From Parvibaculum sp. (GTDB lineage: Bacteria > Pseudomonadota > Alphaproteobacteria > Parvibaculales > Parvibaculaceae): a DNA stretch of 64,000 bases. The DNA lies in NCBI GenBank assembly GCA_019635955.1, contig JAHBYL010000013.1:1-64000 (forward strand). Reading direction: 5' to 3'. The first letter of the stretch is position 1. Every line of letters starts with the position of its first letter. Below the pieces are notes generated by a model that saw nothing but the letters and a program-made list of their open reading frames with translations, ran no database searches and had not been told where the DNA came from. The position numbers were made by a program, and so were the translations under genes. Below are positions 28,360 to 38,214 of this stretch, one piece after another.

Positions 28360-29856
28360 CTACTTCCCGACCTGCACGTCGCTCTTCCGTCCCAGCGCGC
28401 GCGCGAGCGCCGAGAGCCGCTTCGACACGATCTCGCCAAGCAACGCCTCGTATTTCTTTGGCACGACGAGGGTGACGGTGTTCTTCGTCACCTCGAAGCG
28501 CGTTTTCGGCAGCATGCCCATGGTCGCGCCCGACAGCGTGAAGGCGAGCCGAAGCGCGAGGCCGAGCACCAGCGCGCGCTCATGCTCCCGCTCGGTGATG
28601 AAGCCGGTGAGATTGCCGAGCAGTTCCGGCTCCCCCCTGCCCTCGTGGCGATGATAGCCGACGCGCGCAAGGAACAGCCTTCCCGGGTGATCCACGCCCG
28701 AAAAGGGCGCCAGCAGGATCTGTGTCATCGCGTGGTGCGCGCGGTAATCCGGATGCACATACCACCCGATGTCGGCAAGGATGCAGGCGGCGTGGCGCAG
28801 GCGCGCTTCCTCCGGCGTTTCGCCGAAAACGCCTTCCGCGAAAAGCGGTGCCGTCCATTTGAAGAACTCATCACCATGCTGCGGAAAACGCGCGAGGCGC
28901 CCGGCGAGATCGGTGCAACCCGCGATCAACGGATCCTTGGCCTGTTCCTTCTTGTCGAGCCGGTCGAAAAGAATGCCTTCGCGCAGGCCGTAGGCGGAAA
29001 TCACAACTTCCTTTGCCTTCAGGGCGCCGATCAGCTTGTCGAGCACCAGCGCGCCGAAGGGCAGCGCCTCGACACGGCGCTCCGAAACATCCGGTATCTG
29101 CGCCAGGGATTTAGGGCCGAGTCTTTCGATCACGCGCGAGATTTCCGACGCGTCGCGGGCGGGAATGACATAATGGTGCAGGACATGGATCGGATAGTTG
29201 CGTTGCGACATGTGGATGCGCGCCAGATTTCGCCAGACGCCGCCGACCGCATAAAGCCGCTTGCCCTGATGTTCCTTGAATAGCTTCTGCTCGCTCAGGG
29301 CGCGGTCGACCACGGCTTCGGCCTCGGCGAGGCTGCCATGCGCGAGGTCGATCAGCCGCAGCGGCCCGAGCGGCAGCGTGGCGCCCGGGCCGGACTTGCC
29401 GTTCGCAACGGGCACAAGTTCAAGGCTGCCGCCCCCAAGATCGCCGACAAGCCCGTCGGCATCCGGGATGCCGGAGAGGACGCCCTGCGCGGCGAGCCGC
29501 GCTTCGTCCATGCCGGAGAGAAGATCGATCGCGAAGCCGCAAATCTTCTCTGCCTGAGCGAGAAAGGCCGGACCGTCCTCGGCATCGCGAACGGCGGCGG
29601 TGGCCGCCACGATAAGTGTCTTCACACCGATCTGGTCCTTGAGGGCCATGAAGCGGCGCAGCGCATCGAGCGCGCGGACAATGCCTTTCGGGTCGAGACG
29701 GCCGGTGGAGGCGAGCGAGCGGCCGAGTCCCGCCATCACTTTTTCATTGAAGACGAGAACGGGGTTCCGCTCCGCCGCTGCATAGACGACAAGACGCACG
29801 GAATTCGATCCGACATCGACGATGCCGACGCGTCCGCCGGATTTGCCGCGGGTCAC
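28360..29856 (-). CDS. ppx: Exopolyphosphatase / Ppx-GppA phosphatase
   Basis: Hydrolyses terminal phosphates of polyphosphate and possibly pppGpp. The 498-residue protein has the actin-like ATPase blocks VGIVDVGSNSVRLVVY and GLVGDLGGGSLELV and an HD-like C-terminal region (LRHAACILADIGWYVHPDYR). It starts with GTG at 29856, preceded by GGAGG at 7 bp. It lies 30 bp downstream of ppk on the same strand, so synthesis and degradation of polyphosphate are probably co-transcribed. Its stop is 3 bp from the end of the convergent rnd gene. Confidence 0.93.
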   Translation of the reverse strand: MTRGKSGGRVGIVDVGSNSVRLVVYAAAERNPVLVFNEKVMAGLGRSLASTGRLDPKGIVRALDALRRFMALKDQIGVKTLIVAATAAVRDAEDGPAFLAQAEKICGFAIDLLSGMDEARLAAQGVLSGIPDADGLVGDLGGGSLELVPVANGKSGPGATLPLGPLRLIDLAHGSLAEAEAVVDRALSEQKLFKEHQGKRLYAVGGVWRNLARIHMSQRNYPIHVLHHYVIPARDASEISRVIERLGPKSLAQIPDVSERRVEALPFGALVLDKLIGALKAKEVVISAYGLREGILFDRLDKKEQAKDPLIAGCTDLAGRLARFPQHGDEFFKWTAPLFAEGVFGETPEEARLRHAACILADIGWYVHPDYRAHHAMTQILLAPFSGVDHPGRLFLARVGYHRHEGRGEPELLGNLTGFITEREHERALVLGLALRLAFTLSGATMGMLPKTRFEVTKNTVTLVVPKKYEALLGEIVSKRLSALARALGRKSDVQVGK

Positions 29857-29886
29857 GACTGGGCCTCCGCCAGCGGGCAGCCGGAC

Positions 29887-32091
29887 TTATCCCGTCTTGA
29901 TGTCGAATTTGGGCGGGATGTTTTTCTTGAGAGAGGTGCCACGCCCGGAAAGGCTCGCATTGTTCATGAAATAGGTATGGGCGTTGAAAGGCTCTTCGCC
30001 CTCGCGCACGGTGATTCGCCGATAGACGCCGTCGGCCTGCAATTCGTAACTCTGCTGGTTGTCCTTGAGATTGGCAACCATGATCTGATCGAGCACCTGG
30101 TCGTGCACCGTCGGGTTCAGAATCGGGACCAGAACCTCGACCCGGCGGTCGAGATTGCGCGGCATCCAGTCGGCCGAGGCGATATAGACCTTCGCCTTGT
30201 CGTTCGGCAGGCCGTGCCCATTGCCGAAGCAGACGATGCGGGAGTGCTCCAGGAAGCGGCCGATAATGCTCTTCACACGGATGTTTTCCGAGAGGCCCGG
30301 AATGCCCGGCCGCAGGCAGCAGATACCGCGAATGACGAGGTGAATCTGCACGCCGGCCTGGCTTGCCTTATAAAGCTTGTCGATGATCGTTGCATCGACC
30401 AGCGAGTTCATTTTCGCCCAGATTGCCGCAGGGCGCCCCGCCTTCGCATGGGCGATTTCGGCGTCGATATCGTCCACCAGCCGCTTGCGCAGATTGACGG
30501 GCGAGACCGCCAGCAGTTCCAGCGATTTCGGTTCGGCATAGCCGGTGATGTAGTTGAAGACCTGCGAGGCATCGTGGGCAAGCCGCGGGTCGCAGGTAAA
30601 CATGGAGCAATCGGTATAGATTTTCGCCGTGACCGGGTGATAGTTGCCGGTGCCGAAATGGACATAGGATCGCAATTGTCCGCTCTCGCGCCGCACCACC
30701 AGCGATATCTTTGCGTGCGTCTTTAGCTCGATGAAGCCGAAAACGACCTGCACGCCGGCGCGTTCCAGGTTTCGTGCCCAGACGATGTTCGCCGCTTCGT
30801 CGAAGCGCGCCTTGAGCTCCACCAGCGCCGTGACGGACTTGCCTGCTTCGGCCGCCTCGATCAGCGCCTGCACGATGGGGCTGTCCTTCGAGGTGCGGTA
30901 GAGCGTCTGCTTGATCGCGACGACATCGGGGTCCGCCGCTGCCTGGCGGATGAACTGCACCACGACGTCGAACGACTCGTAGGGGTGATGGACTATGATG
31001 TCCTTGGAGCGGATGGCAGCGAAACAATCGCCGCCATGGTCGCGGATGCGCTCCGGGAAGCGCGCATTGTAAGGCGTGAACTTCAGGTCGGGACGGTCGT
31101 CCACGATGAGCTGGCTCGTCTGGGCAAGGCCGAGCAGGCCTTCGACGGAGACGAGCTCGCGTTCGCTGACGCCGAGTTCATGCACCACGAACTGGCGAAG
31201 CGAATCCGGCGTGCGCGCCTCGATCTTCAGCCGGATCACACTGCCGCGACGGCGGCGCTTCAGGGCGCTTTCGAAATAGCGCACCAGATCTTCGGCTTCT
31301 TCCTCGATTTCGATATCGCTGTCGCGAAGCAGGCGGAAAGCGCCTTGCCCGATCACCTTGTAGCCGGGGAAGAGCCTGTCGAGGAACAGACCGATCATAT
31401 TTTCAAGGCTGACGAAACGGATATCGCCATTACCGTCCCGAGTGGGCAAGCGGATGAAGCGCTCGACCTGTGTCGGGACCGGCAGCAACGCATCCATCAG
31501 CTTCCCATCTGCGATGCGGCGAAGCTGCAGAGCCAGCGCGAAGCCGAGGTTGGGGATGAAGGGGAACGGATGCGCGGGATCGATCGCGAGCGGCGTGAGA
31601 ACCGGGAAGACCTGTTCGAGGAAGCGCGTTTCGAGCCAGGAGAACTCGTCCTTCGTTACTTCCTCAGGCTCGATTACCGCGATGCCGTTTTCACGCATCT
31701 CCTTGCGCAGCGCGACCCATTGGCGCTGCTGCTCGCGCATCAGGTCGTTCGCCATGCTGTTGACGAGGTCGAGCTGCTGGGCGGGCGTGCAACCATCCTG
31801 GCTCAGCGTCGTCACGCCGGCGCTCACCTGCCCGCGCAGGCCTGCCACGCGGACCATGAAGAATTCGTCGAGGTTCGAGGCCGAGATCGAGAGGAAGCGC
31901 AGCCGCTCAAGCAGCGGATGGTTCGTGTTCTGCGCCTCTTCCAGCACCCGCAGGTTGAAGGCGAGCCAGGAGGCCTCGCGATTGATGAAGCGCTCCGCGC
32001 TCTCCATGCCGAGGGCCGGCAACCGCTCGACGGCAGGAGCCGGTTCGGGGACGACAGCCTCAATGGCGGGACTCTGCGGAGCGCTGGTCAT
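29887..32091 (-). CDS. ppk: Polyphosphate kinase 1
   Basis: Synthesises polyphosphate from ATP. The 734-residue length is typical. N-terminal domain [19 protein letters not shown] and [15 protein letters not shown]; catalytic region with [12 protein letters not shown], the autophosphorylated-His segment [11 protein letters not shown], then [16 protein letters not shown], and the late [15 protein letters not shown]. It is first in a ppk-ppx unit, and upstream lies a three-repeat Pho-box-like site, so phosphate-starvation control by PhoB is likely. Confidence 0.97.
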   Translation of the reverse strand: MTSAPQSPAIEAVVPEPAPAVERLPALGMESAERFINREASWLAFNLRVLEEAQNTNHPLLERLRFLSISASNLDEFFMVRVAGLRGQVSAGVTTLSQDGCTPAQQLDLVNSMANDLMREQQRQWVALRKEMRENGIAVIEPEEVTKDEFSWLETRFLEQVFPVLTPLAIDPAHPFPFIPNLGFALALQLRRIADGKLMDALLPVPTQVERFIRLPTRDGNGDIRFVSLENMIGLFLDRLFPGYKVIGQGAFRLLRDSDIEIEEEAEDLVRYFESALKRRRRGSVIRLKIEARTPDSLRQFVVHELGVSERELVSVEGLLGLAQTSQLIVDDRPDLKFTPYNARFPERIRDHGGDCFAAIRSKDIIVHHPYESFDVVVQFIRQAAADPDVVAIKQTLYRTSKDSPIVQALIEAAEAGKSVTALVELKARFDEAANIVWARNLERAGVQVVFGFIELKTHAKISLVVRRESGQLRSYVHFGTGNYHPVTAKIYTDCSMFTCDPRLAHDASQVFNYITGYAEPKSLELLAVSPVNLRKRLVDDIDAEIAHAKAGRPAAIWAKMNSLVDATIIDKLYKASQAGVQIHLVIRGICCLRPGIPGLSENIRVKSIIGRFLEHSRIVCFGNGHGLPNDKAKVYIASADWMPRNLDRRVEVLVPILNPTVHDQVLDQIMVANLKDNQQSYELQADGVYRRITVREGEEPFNAHTYFMNNASLSGRGTSLKKNIPPKFDIKTG

Positions 32092-32141
32092 GAGATCACT
32101 TCTGCAAAAACGGGAATAAGTCTCTGCTATCGCTCAAGTTT

Positions 32142-32170
32142 ATGACAAACACATGACCAAGTCATGACCA
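32142..32170 (-). promoter_or_regulatory. Pho-box-like tandem repeat upstream of ppk
   Basis: On the minus strand three 7-bp units TGGTCAT, TGGTCAT and TTGTCAT occur with exact 11-bp period (ATGAC on the plus strand at 32142, 32153 and 32164). The known PhoB site is a direct repeat of CTGTCAT-like 7-mers with 4-bp spacers. It ends 50 bp before the ppk ATG. The divergent membrane-protein gene starts 72 bp away on the other side and might share it. Confidence 0.75.
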
Positions 32171-32241
32171 ACCGGCAAAAGCGGAGGTGACCGGGTGTCT
32201 CATTCGGGTCAAAATCGGGCCAGACAAGGCGGGAGGGCGCC

Positions 32242-32709
32242 ATGGCGGGCATATCCCTGGGGCGGGTGGTTTTAGCGGGACTGGTGCTCCTGCATGCTGG
32301 ACTGCTCGTCTGGGCCCTGATGGGGCTCACGGAATGGCTGTTCGGCGCGGTGCCTTGGCCCGAAGTCACCAATCCGCTCTTTCCCCAGCCGGTGCTGCTT
32401 GGCCACTGGCTGTCGGTGATCGCGGCTTCTTTGGCCTTCCTGACCGGGCTTGCGCTTCGCTGGCCGGGTACGCCGCTTGCGGTGGCGCTCGGCTATGGGG
32501 CCATGGCCGTTGTCTGCCTTATCGAGACGACTCGATATCTCGTGCATGACGCCCGCTGGCTCGCCATGGCGGCGGAGTATGCGGCCTATCTCGCGGTCGG
32601 TTCCTGGCTGTTTCTCTCGACAACCGCGCGGCAGGTCTTCAGGCGCTCCGGAGCTAGAGCGGCATTTCGCCCTGACGGCCGAGGAGCTCCGCGGCGAGCG
32701 GCACCGTGA
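32242..32709 (+). CDS. Hypothetical four-TM membrane protein
   Basis: A 155-residue protein with four hydrophobic segments (about 7-29, 50-70, 77-95 and 107-127), a short basic tail and no recognised domain. A GGAGGGCGCC lies just before the ATG. The last 56 bp overlap the 3' end of the convergent hdaA gene, so the extreme C-terminus (low-complexity Arg/Ala/Pro) is dictated by antisense coding. It is divergent from ppk and may share its control region. Function unknown. Confidence 0.7.
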   Translation: MAGISLGRVVLAGLVLLHAGLLVWALMGLTEWLFGAVPWPEVTNPLFPQPVLLGHWLSVIAASLAFLTGLALRWPGTPLAVALGYGAMAVVCLIETTRYLVHDARWLAMAAEYAAYLAVGSWLFLSTTARQVFRRSGARAAFRPDGRGAPRRAAP

Positions 32710-33334
32710 TCGCGCGCTTGCCGGAGAGCGAGGCACGGTCGAGTTCTTCCACGATGGCGCGAGCGGCAGCGACCGAGCGCTCGATCCGGCTTGCGAGATA
32801 GGCGATGACGGCCGGCGTCACCCGAAGCTGACGGTCGTCGAACAGCTTGACGAGAATGCCTGCCAGCAACGCGTCGTCAGGCGGCCCAAGCTCCACTTGC
32901 GGCACTGATTTGAGACGCGAGGTGAGGTCCGGCAGGGTAAGCGGCAGGCGCGCCAGCGGCTCGCGCGAGGTGATGAGGAGATGCGCCGCTTCCGCGCGCA
33001 CCAGATTAACGAGATGGAAGAGCGCGCGCTCGGCCTGCGGCGGGAGCGCGGCAAGGTTTTCGAGAATGATCGCGTGTTGCGCCACGAGGCCGGGAATATC
33101 AACATCCGCGAGTGCGGCCGGGGCGAGCGAGACGGCACCACTCGCCATTCGCCAGACCTCGGCGAGATGCGTCTTGCCGCTGCCCGAGGGACCGGACAAG
33201 GCGACGATCCTGTCCGGCCAGCCCGGCCAGGCGTCGATCAGCGCGACGGCCGCCTCGTTCGAGGGCGCGACGAGAAAATCCTCGCGGCCCGAAGCCGGAC
33301 GATGGCCGAGTTCGAAAACGAGTTGCCTTGCCAT
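32654..33334 (-). CDS. hdaA: Replication regulator HdaA (DnaA-related AAA+ protein)
   Basis: A 226-residue DnaA/Hda-family ATPase without the DnaA DNA-binding domain. It begins RQLVFELGHRPASGREDFLV and has a Walker A GPSGSGKTHLAE, a DnaA-type sensor region (HLLITSREPLARLPLTLPDL) and a lid domain (LVKLFDDRQLRVTPAVIAYLA). HdaA acts with the beta clamp in regulatory inactivation of DnaA. It starts 3 bp after the stop of the PerM-like gene, consistent with an operon. Confidence 0.92.
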   Translation of the reverse strand: MARQLVFELGHRPASGREDFLVAPSNEAAVALIDAWPGWPDRIVALSGPSGSGKTHLAEVWRMASGAVSLAPAALADVDIPGLVAQHAIILENLAALPPQAERALFHLVNLVRAEAAHLLITSREPLARLPLTLPDLTSRLKSVPQVELGPPDDALLAGILVKLFDDRQLRVTPAVIAYLASRIERSVAAARAIVEELDRASLSGKRAITVPLAAELLGRQGEMPL

Positions 33335-33337
33335 GGC

Positions 33338-34435
33338 TCAGCTATCGGTGTCGCGCGGCGGAATGGTATGGCCGGGCGAAGAACCGAGATAGAGACGGCT
33401 TGCCCGGTACTGGGCGATGCCAAAGCGCGCGATCACGCCCAGCGCGGCCGCGACCGGCAGGGCTAGAAGCGCGCCGACAAAGCCGAAAAGGGCGGCGAAA
33501 GCAAAGATCGCGAACATGACCCAGACGGGATGCAGCTTCACCCTGTCGCCAACCAGTTTCGGCGAGAGGAAATTGCCCTCGATGAACTGGCCGATGGCGA
33601 AGACACCGACGACCAGGCCGACCGAAATATAGTCGGGTGCGAACTGGAAAAGCGCCAGCGCAACGCCCACGACAAATCCGATGATCGTGCCGAGATAGGG
33701 AATGAAGCTGATGATGCCGGCCATGATGCCGACGATGAGCCCGAAGCGGAGGCCCACAAGCGTGAGCCCCACCGCATAGATCACGCCAAGCACCACACAG
33801 ACGATGACCTGCCCACGAATGAAGCCTGCCAGCACCTCGTTGATCTCGCGCGCGAGGCGGCGGATCGTCTCCTGATGATCGCGCGGCAGCAGCCCGTCGA
33901 TCTTTTCGACCATGCGGTCCCAGTCGAGCAGCAAATAGAAGGCGACGACCGGCGTCACCACGACGAGCGAGATGAGCGCGACGATCTGCAGGCCCTGCGT
34001 GCCAAGGGAGGAGATGAACTTCACCAGCCAGTCGAGCGAGCCGCCGAGATTCGCCGAAATGGCCTGTTCGACATCGGCACCCTGCACGCCGAGCAGGCGG
34101 CCGAGGCGTCCGTCGCCTACGGTGACGAGCCATTCCTGTCCCCGCAGCAGCAGACGGGGCATGATCTCCACCAGCGCGATGAGCTGGTTGTAGAGAACCG
34201 GCACCAGCACGATCAGCAGAACGATGGCGACGATCAGGAAGAAAACCGTGATAAGCGCCGTCGCGGCGAGGCGTGAAAGCCCGTATTTTTCAAGCCTGTC
34301 GGCCAGCGGGTCGAGAAAATAGGCGATGGCCATGCCGGCGACGAAGGGCAGAAGAATGCCCTTCAGCAGCCAGAGCAGGATCGCGAAGATCGCAATCACC
34401 AACGCCCAGATGATGGCCTGCCGCTGGATGGTCAT
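33338..34435 (-). CDS. AI-2E family transporter (PerM-like)
   Basis: A 365-residue polytopic membrane protein of the AI-2E/PerM family. Two N-terminal hydrophobic helices (about 10-45), a third (about 60-85), a long amphipathic periplasmic segment (about 90-150) and several C-terminal helices with the family's GLRFGLIVGIMAGIISFIPYLGT region (quoted in part, about 230-250). Substrates are unknown for most members. It is flanked by the DUF2066 gene and hdaA on the same strand, a conserved order. Confidence 0.92.
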   Translation of the reverse strand: MTIQRQAIIWALVIAIFAILLWLLKGILLPFVAGMAIAYFLDPLADRLEKYGLSRLAATALITVFFLIVAIVLLIVLVPVLYNQLIALVEIMPRLLLRGQEWLVTVGDGRLGRLLGVQGADVEQAISANLGGSLDWLVKFISSLGTQGLQIVALISLVVVTPVVAFYLLLDWDRMVEKIDGLLPRDHQETIRRLAREINEVLAGFIRGQVIVCVVLGVIYAVGLTLVGLRFGLIVGIMAGIISFIPYLGTIIGFVVGVALALFQFAPDYISVGLVVGVFAIGQFIEGNFLSPKLVGDRVKLHPVWVMFAIFAFAALFGFVGALLALPVAAALGVIARFGIAQYRASRLYLGSSPGHTIPPRDTDS

Positions 34436-34456
34436 GCAGGATGTCCTGTCATGCGG

Positions 34457-35575
34457 CTATTGCCGGAGGCTGAGGCGCCAACGCGGCGCACGGACGGCCG
34501 GCGTGGTATAAGGCTCGCCGGATGCGGCGGGCGCCTCCGCCAGTTGGACATTCTGCTGCGCAAGAGAGAGCGCGAGCATTTCGGTGCTGCCCTTGTGGGA
34601 AATGCGTATCTCGGCGCCGCGCGAGGAAATGCCCGCGACTTCCATGCCCTGCACGAGCGGCGTCGAGGTGAGGCCCTTGCGGATGCCTTCCCATTCCGAC
34701 AGCGTCGCGAAATCGGCCTGCACAACCAGCGTCGAGACGCGGCCATCGCGGACAATGATCTGACGTTTCCATTGCGCGGAAAGTTCGTTCAGCATGTCGG
34801 CGGCTGCCTTGCGCATCGCCTCCTCATCCTGGCCTTCATAGGTTCTGGATATGGGATCGGAGGGGGTCAGCGCGCCACGACGCGTCAGCGTCACGCGGAT
34901 GCCGCCGCCAGAGAGGGTGGCTTCTGCGACGACCACTTCATTCGCGCCGTAGTTCGCGGCAAGGCCCTTCATGGCTTCGAGCGAGGTCTCGTCGTCGGAA
35001 AGCGCGGTGGAAGCCGGCACCGCGTTGATTTCCATGATGTCGCCGATCGGCAGGATGAGCGGCGTCATTTCATTCGCGGGTTCGAGCGCGGCCCAGGCCT
35101 CGCGCCAGAGGTTGTCGTCCTCCCAAAGAGTTGGCTGGCCATCGCGATGCAGAACAGGAAGCAGGAGTGCGGGCCGGGCCTGCGTCTCCGCAAAGGCAAT
35201 ATTCTTGCCGCGCAACAGCCGGCGGACGGCCTCCGGCTGGAAGCTCACGATCATCTCGGCGATATAGCGGGTCGAACTCGTCCGCTCATCCGCAACCTGG
35301 AAGCCGCGTACGGCGTTCTGCGCCGTCGCCTCGTCCACCTCCGGCAGGGAGGCCCAGTCTTCCGGCAAGGTGAGCTTCTTCATCATGGCGGTCAGAGCGA
35401 GGCGCTGGCCCTCGGCCTGTGCGGCGGTGCGGGCGGCGGTCGCGCTTTCGGCGGTCTTGTCCACGTGAATGCCGCGGACGGTGAAGATGTCGGCAGCGAG
35501 CGCGGGGGCGGAGAATACCGTGGCCAGCACAAGAGCGGCGCAGGAGGCGCGCAGAAGCCTGAAAGCAGAAAGCAT
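34457..35575 (-). CDS. DUF2066 domain-containing exported protein
   Basis: A 372-residue protein of unknown function. The signal peptide (1-27, ending APALAAD) fixes the start at MLSAFRLLRASC; the frame stays open almost 1 kb further upstream, but that stretch is antisense to purM and is not protein-like. DUF2066 covers roughly residues 28-300 (FTVRGIHVDKTAESATAAR, GQRLALTAMMKKLT). It is first in the unit DUF2066-PerM-hdaA and divergent from purM. Confidence 0.88.
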   Translation of the reverse strand: MLSAFRLLRASCAALVLATVFSAPALAADIFTVRGIHVDKTAESATAARTAAQAEGQRLALTAMMKKLTLPEDWASLPEVDEATAQNAVRGFQVADERTSSTRYIAEMIVSFQPEAVRRLLRGKNIAFAETQARPALLLPVLHRDGQPTLWEDDNLWREAWAALEPANEMTPLILPIGDIMEINAVPASTALSDDETSLEAMKGLAANYGANEVVVAEATLSGGGIRVTLTRRGALTPSDPISRTYEGQDEEAMRKAAADMLNELSAQWKRQIIVRDGRVSTLVVQADFATLSEWEGIRKGLTSTPLVQGMEVAGISSRGAEIRISHKGSTEMLALSLAQQNVQLAEAPAASGEPYTTPAVRAPRWRLSLRQ

Positions 35576-35770
35576 GGATAGAGCCTTGATCCGTCTCACT
35601 AATCGGCGATTCAACCTGCCGCCTTCATGCAGAGTACAACAAGCCCGGGCCGCGGCGAAGGCGGCAGGGACGGGATTTTCGTCTTTCTCTTGCGCATGGG
35701 GGCGATTTCGGGTGATTTGAGCGCTTCCTGAACCCCTGAGTCCCTTTTGAAGCGTCCCCTGAGAGACCTT

Positions 35771-36862
35771 ATGGCCCCCACTCCCCCGAAGGACCGTCCG
35801 AACCGCTATACCTATGCGGCGGCGGGCGTCGACATCGATGCCGGCAACGAGCTTGTGCGCGCGATCGGGCCGCTGGCCGCTTCCACGAAGCGGGCTGGCT
35901 CCGACGCGGCGCTGGGCGGCTTTGGCGGGCTGTTCGATCTCGCGGCCTGCGGCTTCAAGGACCCGGTGCTGGTGGCGGCGAATGACGGCGTGGGCACCAA
36001 GCTCAAGGTCGCCATCGAGGCGGATATTCACGACACGGTTGGCATCGATCTTGTGGCCATGTCGGTCAACGACCTTGTGGTGCAGGGCGCGGAACCGCTT
36101 TTCTTCCTCGACTATTATGCGACCGGCAAGCTTCACGTTGATGTGGCGCGCGACGTGGTATCGGGCATCGCCGAGGGCTGCCGGCAGGCCGGCTGCGCGC
36201 TGATCGGCGGCGAAACGGCCGAGATGCCCGGCATGTATGCCAAGGGCGACTACGACCTTGCGGGCTTTGCCGTGGGCGCCGTCGAGCGCGACCAGATCCT
36301 GCCGCGGGGCGACGTGCAGCCGGGCGATGTGCTGCTCGGCCTTTCGTCCTCCGGCTTCCATTCCAACGGCTATTCGCTGGTGCGGCGCATCGTGGAAGAC
36401 GAGCGGCTTTCCTATTCCGCGCCCTTCCCCCATGGCGACGGGGCGAGCATAGGCGAGGTGCTGCTTGCGCCGACGCGCATCTATGTGAAGGCGATGCTGC
36501 GCGCGATCCGCGAGACGGGCGCCGTGAAGGCGATGGCGCATATCACCGGCGGCGGTTTCGTGGAGAATATCCCGCGGGTGCTGCCCGAGGGCATCAATGT
36601 GGAGATCGACGGCGCGTCCTGGGCGATGCCGCCCGTCTTCCGCTGGCTGATGGCGCTGGGCGGGATCGAGGATGCGGAAATGGGCCGCACCTTCAACTGC
36701 GGTATCGGCATGGTGGTCGTCGTCGCCGAAAGCGAAGCCGACAAGGTTGCCGCCGTACTTGCCGATGCGGGCGAGACGGTGCAGCGGATCGGCCGCCTGA
36801 CGGAAGCAGCGGCGGGCGCCCCGCGCGTCAGCGTCAAGGGCGCATTGGGCAGCAAGGCGTGA
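35771..36862 (+). CDS. purM: Phosphoribosylformylglycinamidine cyclo-ligase (AIR synthetase)
   Basis: Fifth step of purine biosynthesis. The 363-residue protein has [64 protein letters not shown] and [17 protein letters not shown], the normal AIR synthetase blocks. The ATG at 35771 follows GAGAGACCTT. Its stop overlaps the purN start by 4 bp (GTGA), indicating translational coupling. Confidence 0.97.
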   Translation: MAPTPPKDRPNRYTYAAAGVDIDAGNELVRAIGPLAASTKRAGSDAALGGFGGLFDLAACGFKDPVLVAANDGVGTKLKVAIEADIHDTVGIDLVAMSVNDLVVQGAEPLFFLDYYATGKLHVDVARDVVSGIAEGCRQAGCALIGGETAEMPGMYAKGDYDLAGFAVGAVERDQILPRGDVQPGDVLLGLSSSGFHSNGYSLVRRIVEDERLSYSAPFPHGDGASIGEVLLAPTRIYVKAMLRAIRETGAVKAMAHITGGGFVENIPRVLPEGINVEIDGASWAMPPVFRWLMALGGIEDAEMGRTFNCGIGMVVVVAESEADKVAAVLADAGETVQRIGRLTEAAAGAPRVSVKGALGSKA

Positions 36863-37506
36863 GGATCGGCGTACTCATTTCGGGCCGCGGCTCGAACCTC
36901 AAGGCGCTGATCGAGGCCTGCGCCGAGCCGGGATTTCGCGGCAAGATCGCTCTCGTCATTTCCAACCGGCCGGGCGCGGCGGGGCTTGCCATCGCGGAAG
37001 CTGCGGGCATCCCGACGCTCGTCATCGATCACAAGGAATTTGCAAGCCGCGAGACGTTCGACGCGGAGCTCGACCGCGCGCTCACCAAGGCGGGTGTCGA
37101 GCTCGTCTGCAATGCGGGCTTCATGCGTATCCTCTCAGATGGTTTCGTGGAGAAGTGGCGCGACCGGCAACTCAATATCCACCCTTCCCTGCTGCCCGCC
37201 TTCAAGGGGCTGCATGTGCATCAGCGCGCGCTCGATGCGGGCGTGAAGATCACCGGCTGCACGGTGCATTTCGTGCGGCCGGAAATGGACGAAGGGCCGA
37301 TCGTGGCGCAGGCAGCTGTGCCCGTGCTGCCCGGCGATACGGCGGAGACGCTTGCAGCGCGCATTCTGGAGGCCGAGCACAGGCTCTACCCGCTGGCGCT
37401 CCGGCTCGTCGTCAACGGTCAGGCCCGCGTCGTGGGCGAGCATGTGGTGCTGAGCGATGCCGATAGCGGAGAGGTGCAGGGGCCGTTGTTTGTGCCGGGA
37501 ATTTGA
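36859..37506 (+). CDS. purN: Phosphoribosylglycinamide formyltransferase
   Basis: Transfers a formyl group from 10-formyl-THF to GAR in purine biosynthesis. The 215-residue protein shows [31 protein letters not shown], the catalytic region [20 protein letters not shown] (Asn and His) and [12 protein letters not shown] (catalytic Asp). It starts with GTG overlapping the end of purM. A dispersed repeat begins 16 bp after the stop. Confidence 0.96.
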   Translation: MRIGVLISGRGSNLKALIEACAEPGFRGKIALVISNRPGAAGLAIAEAAGIPTLVIDHKEFASRETFDAELDRALTKAGVELVCNAGFMRILSDGFVEKWRDRQLNIHPSLLPAFKGLHVHQRALDAGVKITGCTVHFVRPEMDEGPIVAQAAVPVLPGDTAETLAARILEAEHRLYPLALRLVVNGQARVVGEHVVLSDADSGEVQGPLFVPGI

Positions 37507-37521
37507 ACGTCAATAATTTTC

Positions 37522-37611
37522 GTCACGGCCCGCTTTATGCGGGCCGTCCACGTCTTGGCTGACCGAGCCATGAAGAAAGACGTGGATGGCCCGGACAAGC
37601 CGGGCCATGAC
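37522..37611. repeat. Dispersed palindromic repeat element, copy B (90 bp)
   Basis: Terminal hairpins CGGCCCGC / GCGGGCCG and ATGGCCCGG / CCGGGCCAT surround CCACGTCTT and AAGACGTGG. Aligned to the reverse complement of 20379-20469 it differs at only a few positions and in a short indel in the centre. Confidence 0.9.
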
Positions 37612-37641
37612 GAAATTTTATAGATACGAGAGCCAAAAAAC

Positions 37642-37673
37642 AAAAAAAGCCCCGCCGTTTCCAGCGGGGCTTT
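37642..37673 (-). terminator. Rho-independent terminator of ndk
   Basis: A 10-bp stem AAAGCCCCGC / GCGGGGCTTT (37646-37655, 37664-37673) is followed on the minus strand by a seven-T run and more T. It lies 22 bp after the ndk stop. On the plus strand only three T follow, so it would be weak for purN. Confidence 0.9.
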
Positions 37674-37694
37674 CCGATTCAGCGGCAGATAAAA

Positions 37695-38117
37695 TCAGCC
37701 GACGATTTCTTCGTCCTTGAAGAAGTATTTGATCTCTTCGGCGGCGGTTTCCGGCGCGTCGGAGCCGTGGACGGAGTTCGCCTCGATCGACTCGGCGAAG
37801 TCCTTGCGGATCGTGCCCTCGGCGGCATTGGCCGGGTTCGTCGCGCCCATGACTTCGCGGTTCTTCGCGATGGCGTTTTCGCCTTCGAGGACCTGGACCA
37901 CGACCGGGCCCGAAATCATGAAGGAGACGAGATCGTTGAAGAAGGGACGTTCCTTGTGGACCGCATAGAAGCCTTCGGCCTGCGCCTTCGTCATGTGGAT
38001 GCGCTTGGAGGCGATGACCCGGAGGCCCGCGCTCTCAAAGCGGTCGATGATCTTGCCGGTGAGGTTCCGCCGGGTCGCATCCGGCTTGATGATCGAGAAG
38101 GTCCGTTCGAGGGCCAT
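37695..38117 (-). CDS. ndk: Nucleoside diphosphate kinase
   Basis: Equilibrates nucleoside di- and triphosphates through a phosphohistidine. The 140-residue length is typical. [18 protein letters not shown] opens the protein; the conserved NxxHGSD active-site block appears as [13 protein letters not shown] near residue 115. The frame is open further upstream, but the ATG at 38117 gives the family start. It is divergent from the ABC-F gene. Confidence 0.97.
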   Translation of the reverse strand: MALERTFSIIKPDATRRNLTGKIIDRFESAGLRVIASKRIHMTKAQAEGFYAVHKERPFFNDLVSFMISGPVVVQVLEGENAIAKNREVMGATNPANAAEGTIRKDFAESIEANSVHGSDAPETAAEEIKYFFKDEEIVG

Positions 38118-38214
38118 GCTCAGCTTTCCCAAAATATGCAGGTGGAAGATTTGGCGCGGGTTATAGCGGGGCTTGGTGACGCGGGCAACCGCGAGTGCTA
38201 AAAGCCCGCTCACC

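Noticed and set aside
35576-36541. Upstream extension of the DUF2066 frame over purM
   Set aside because: The signal peptide beginning at 35575 marks the true start. The extension is antisense to purM and not protein-like.
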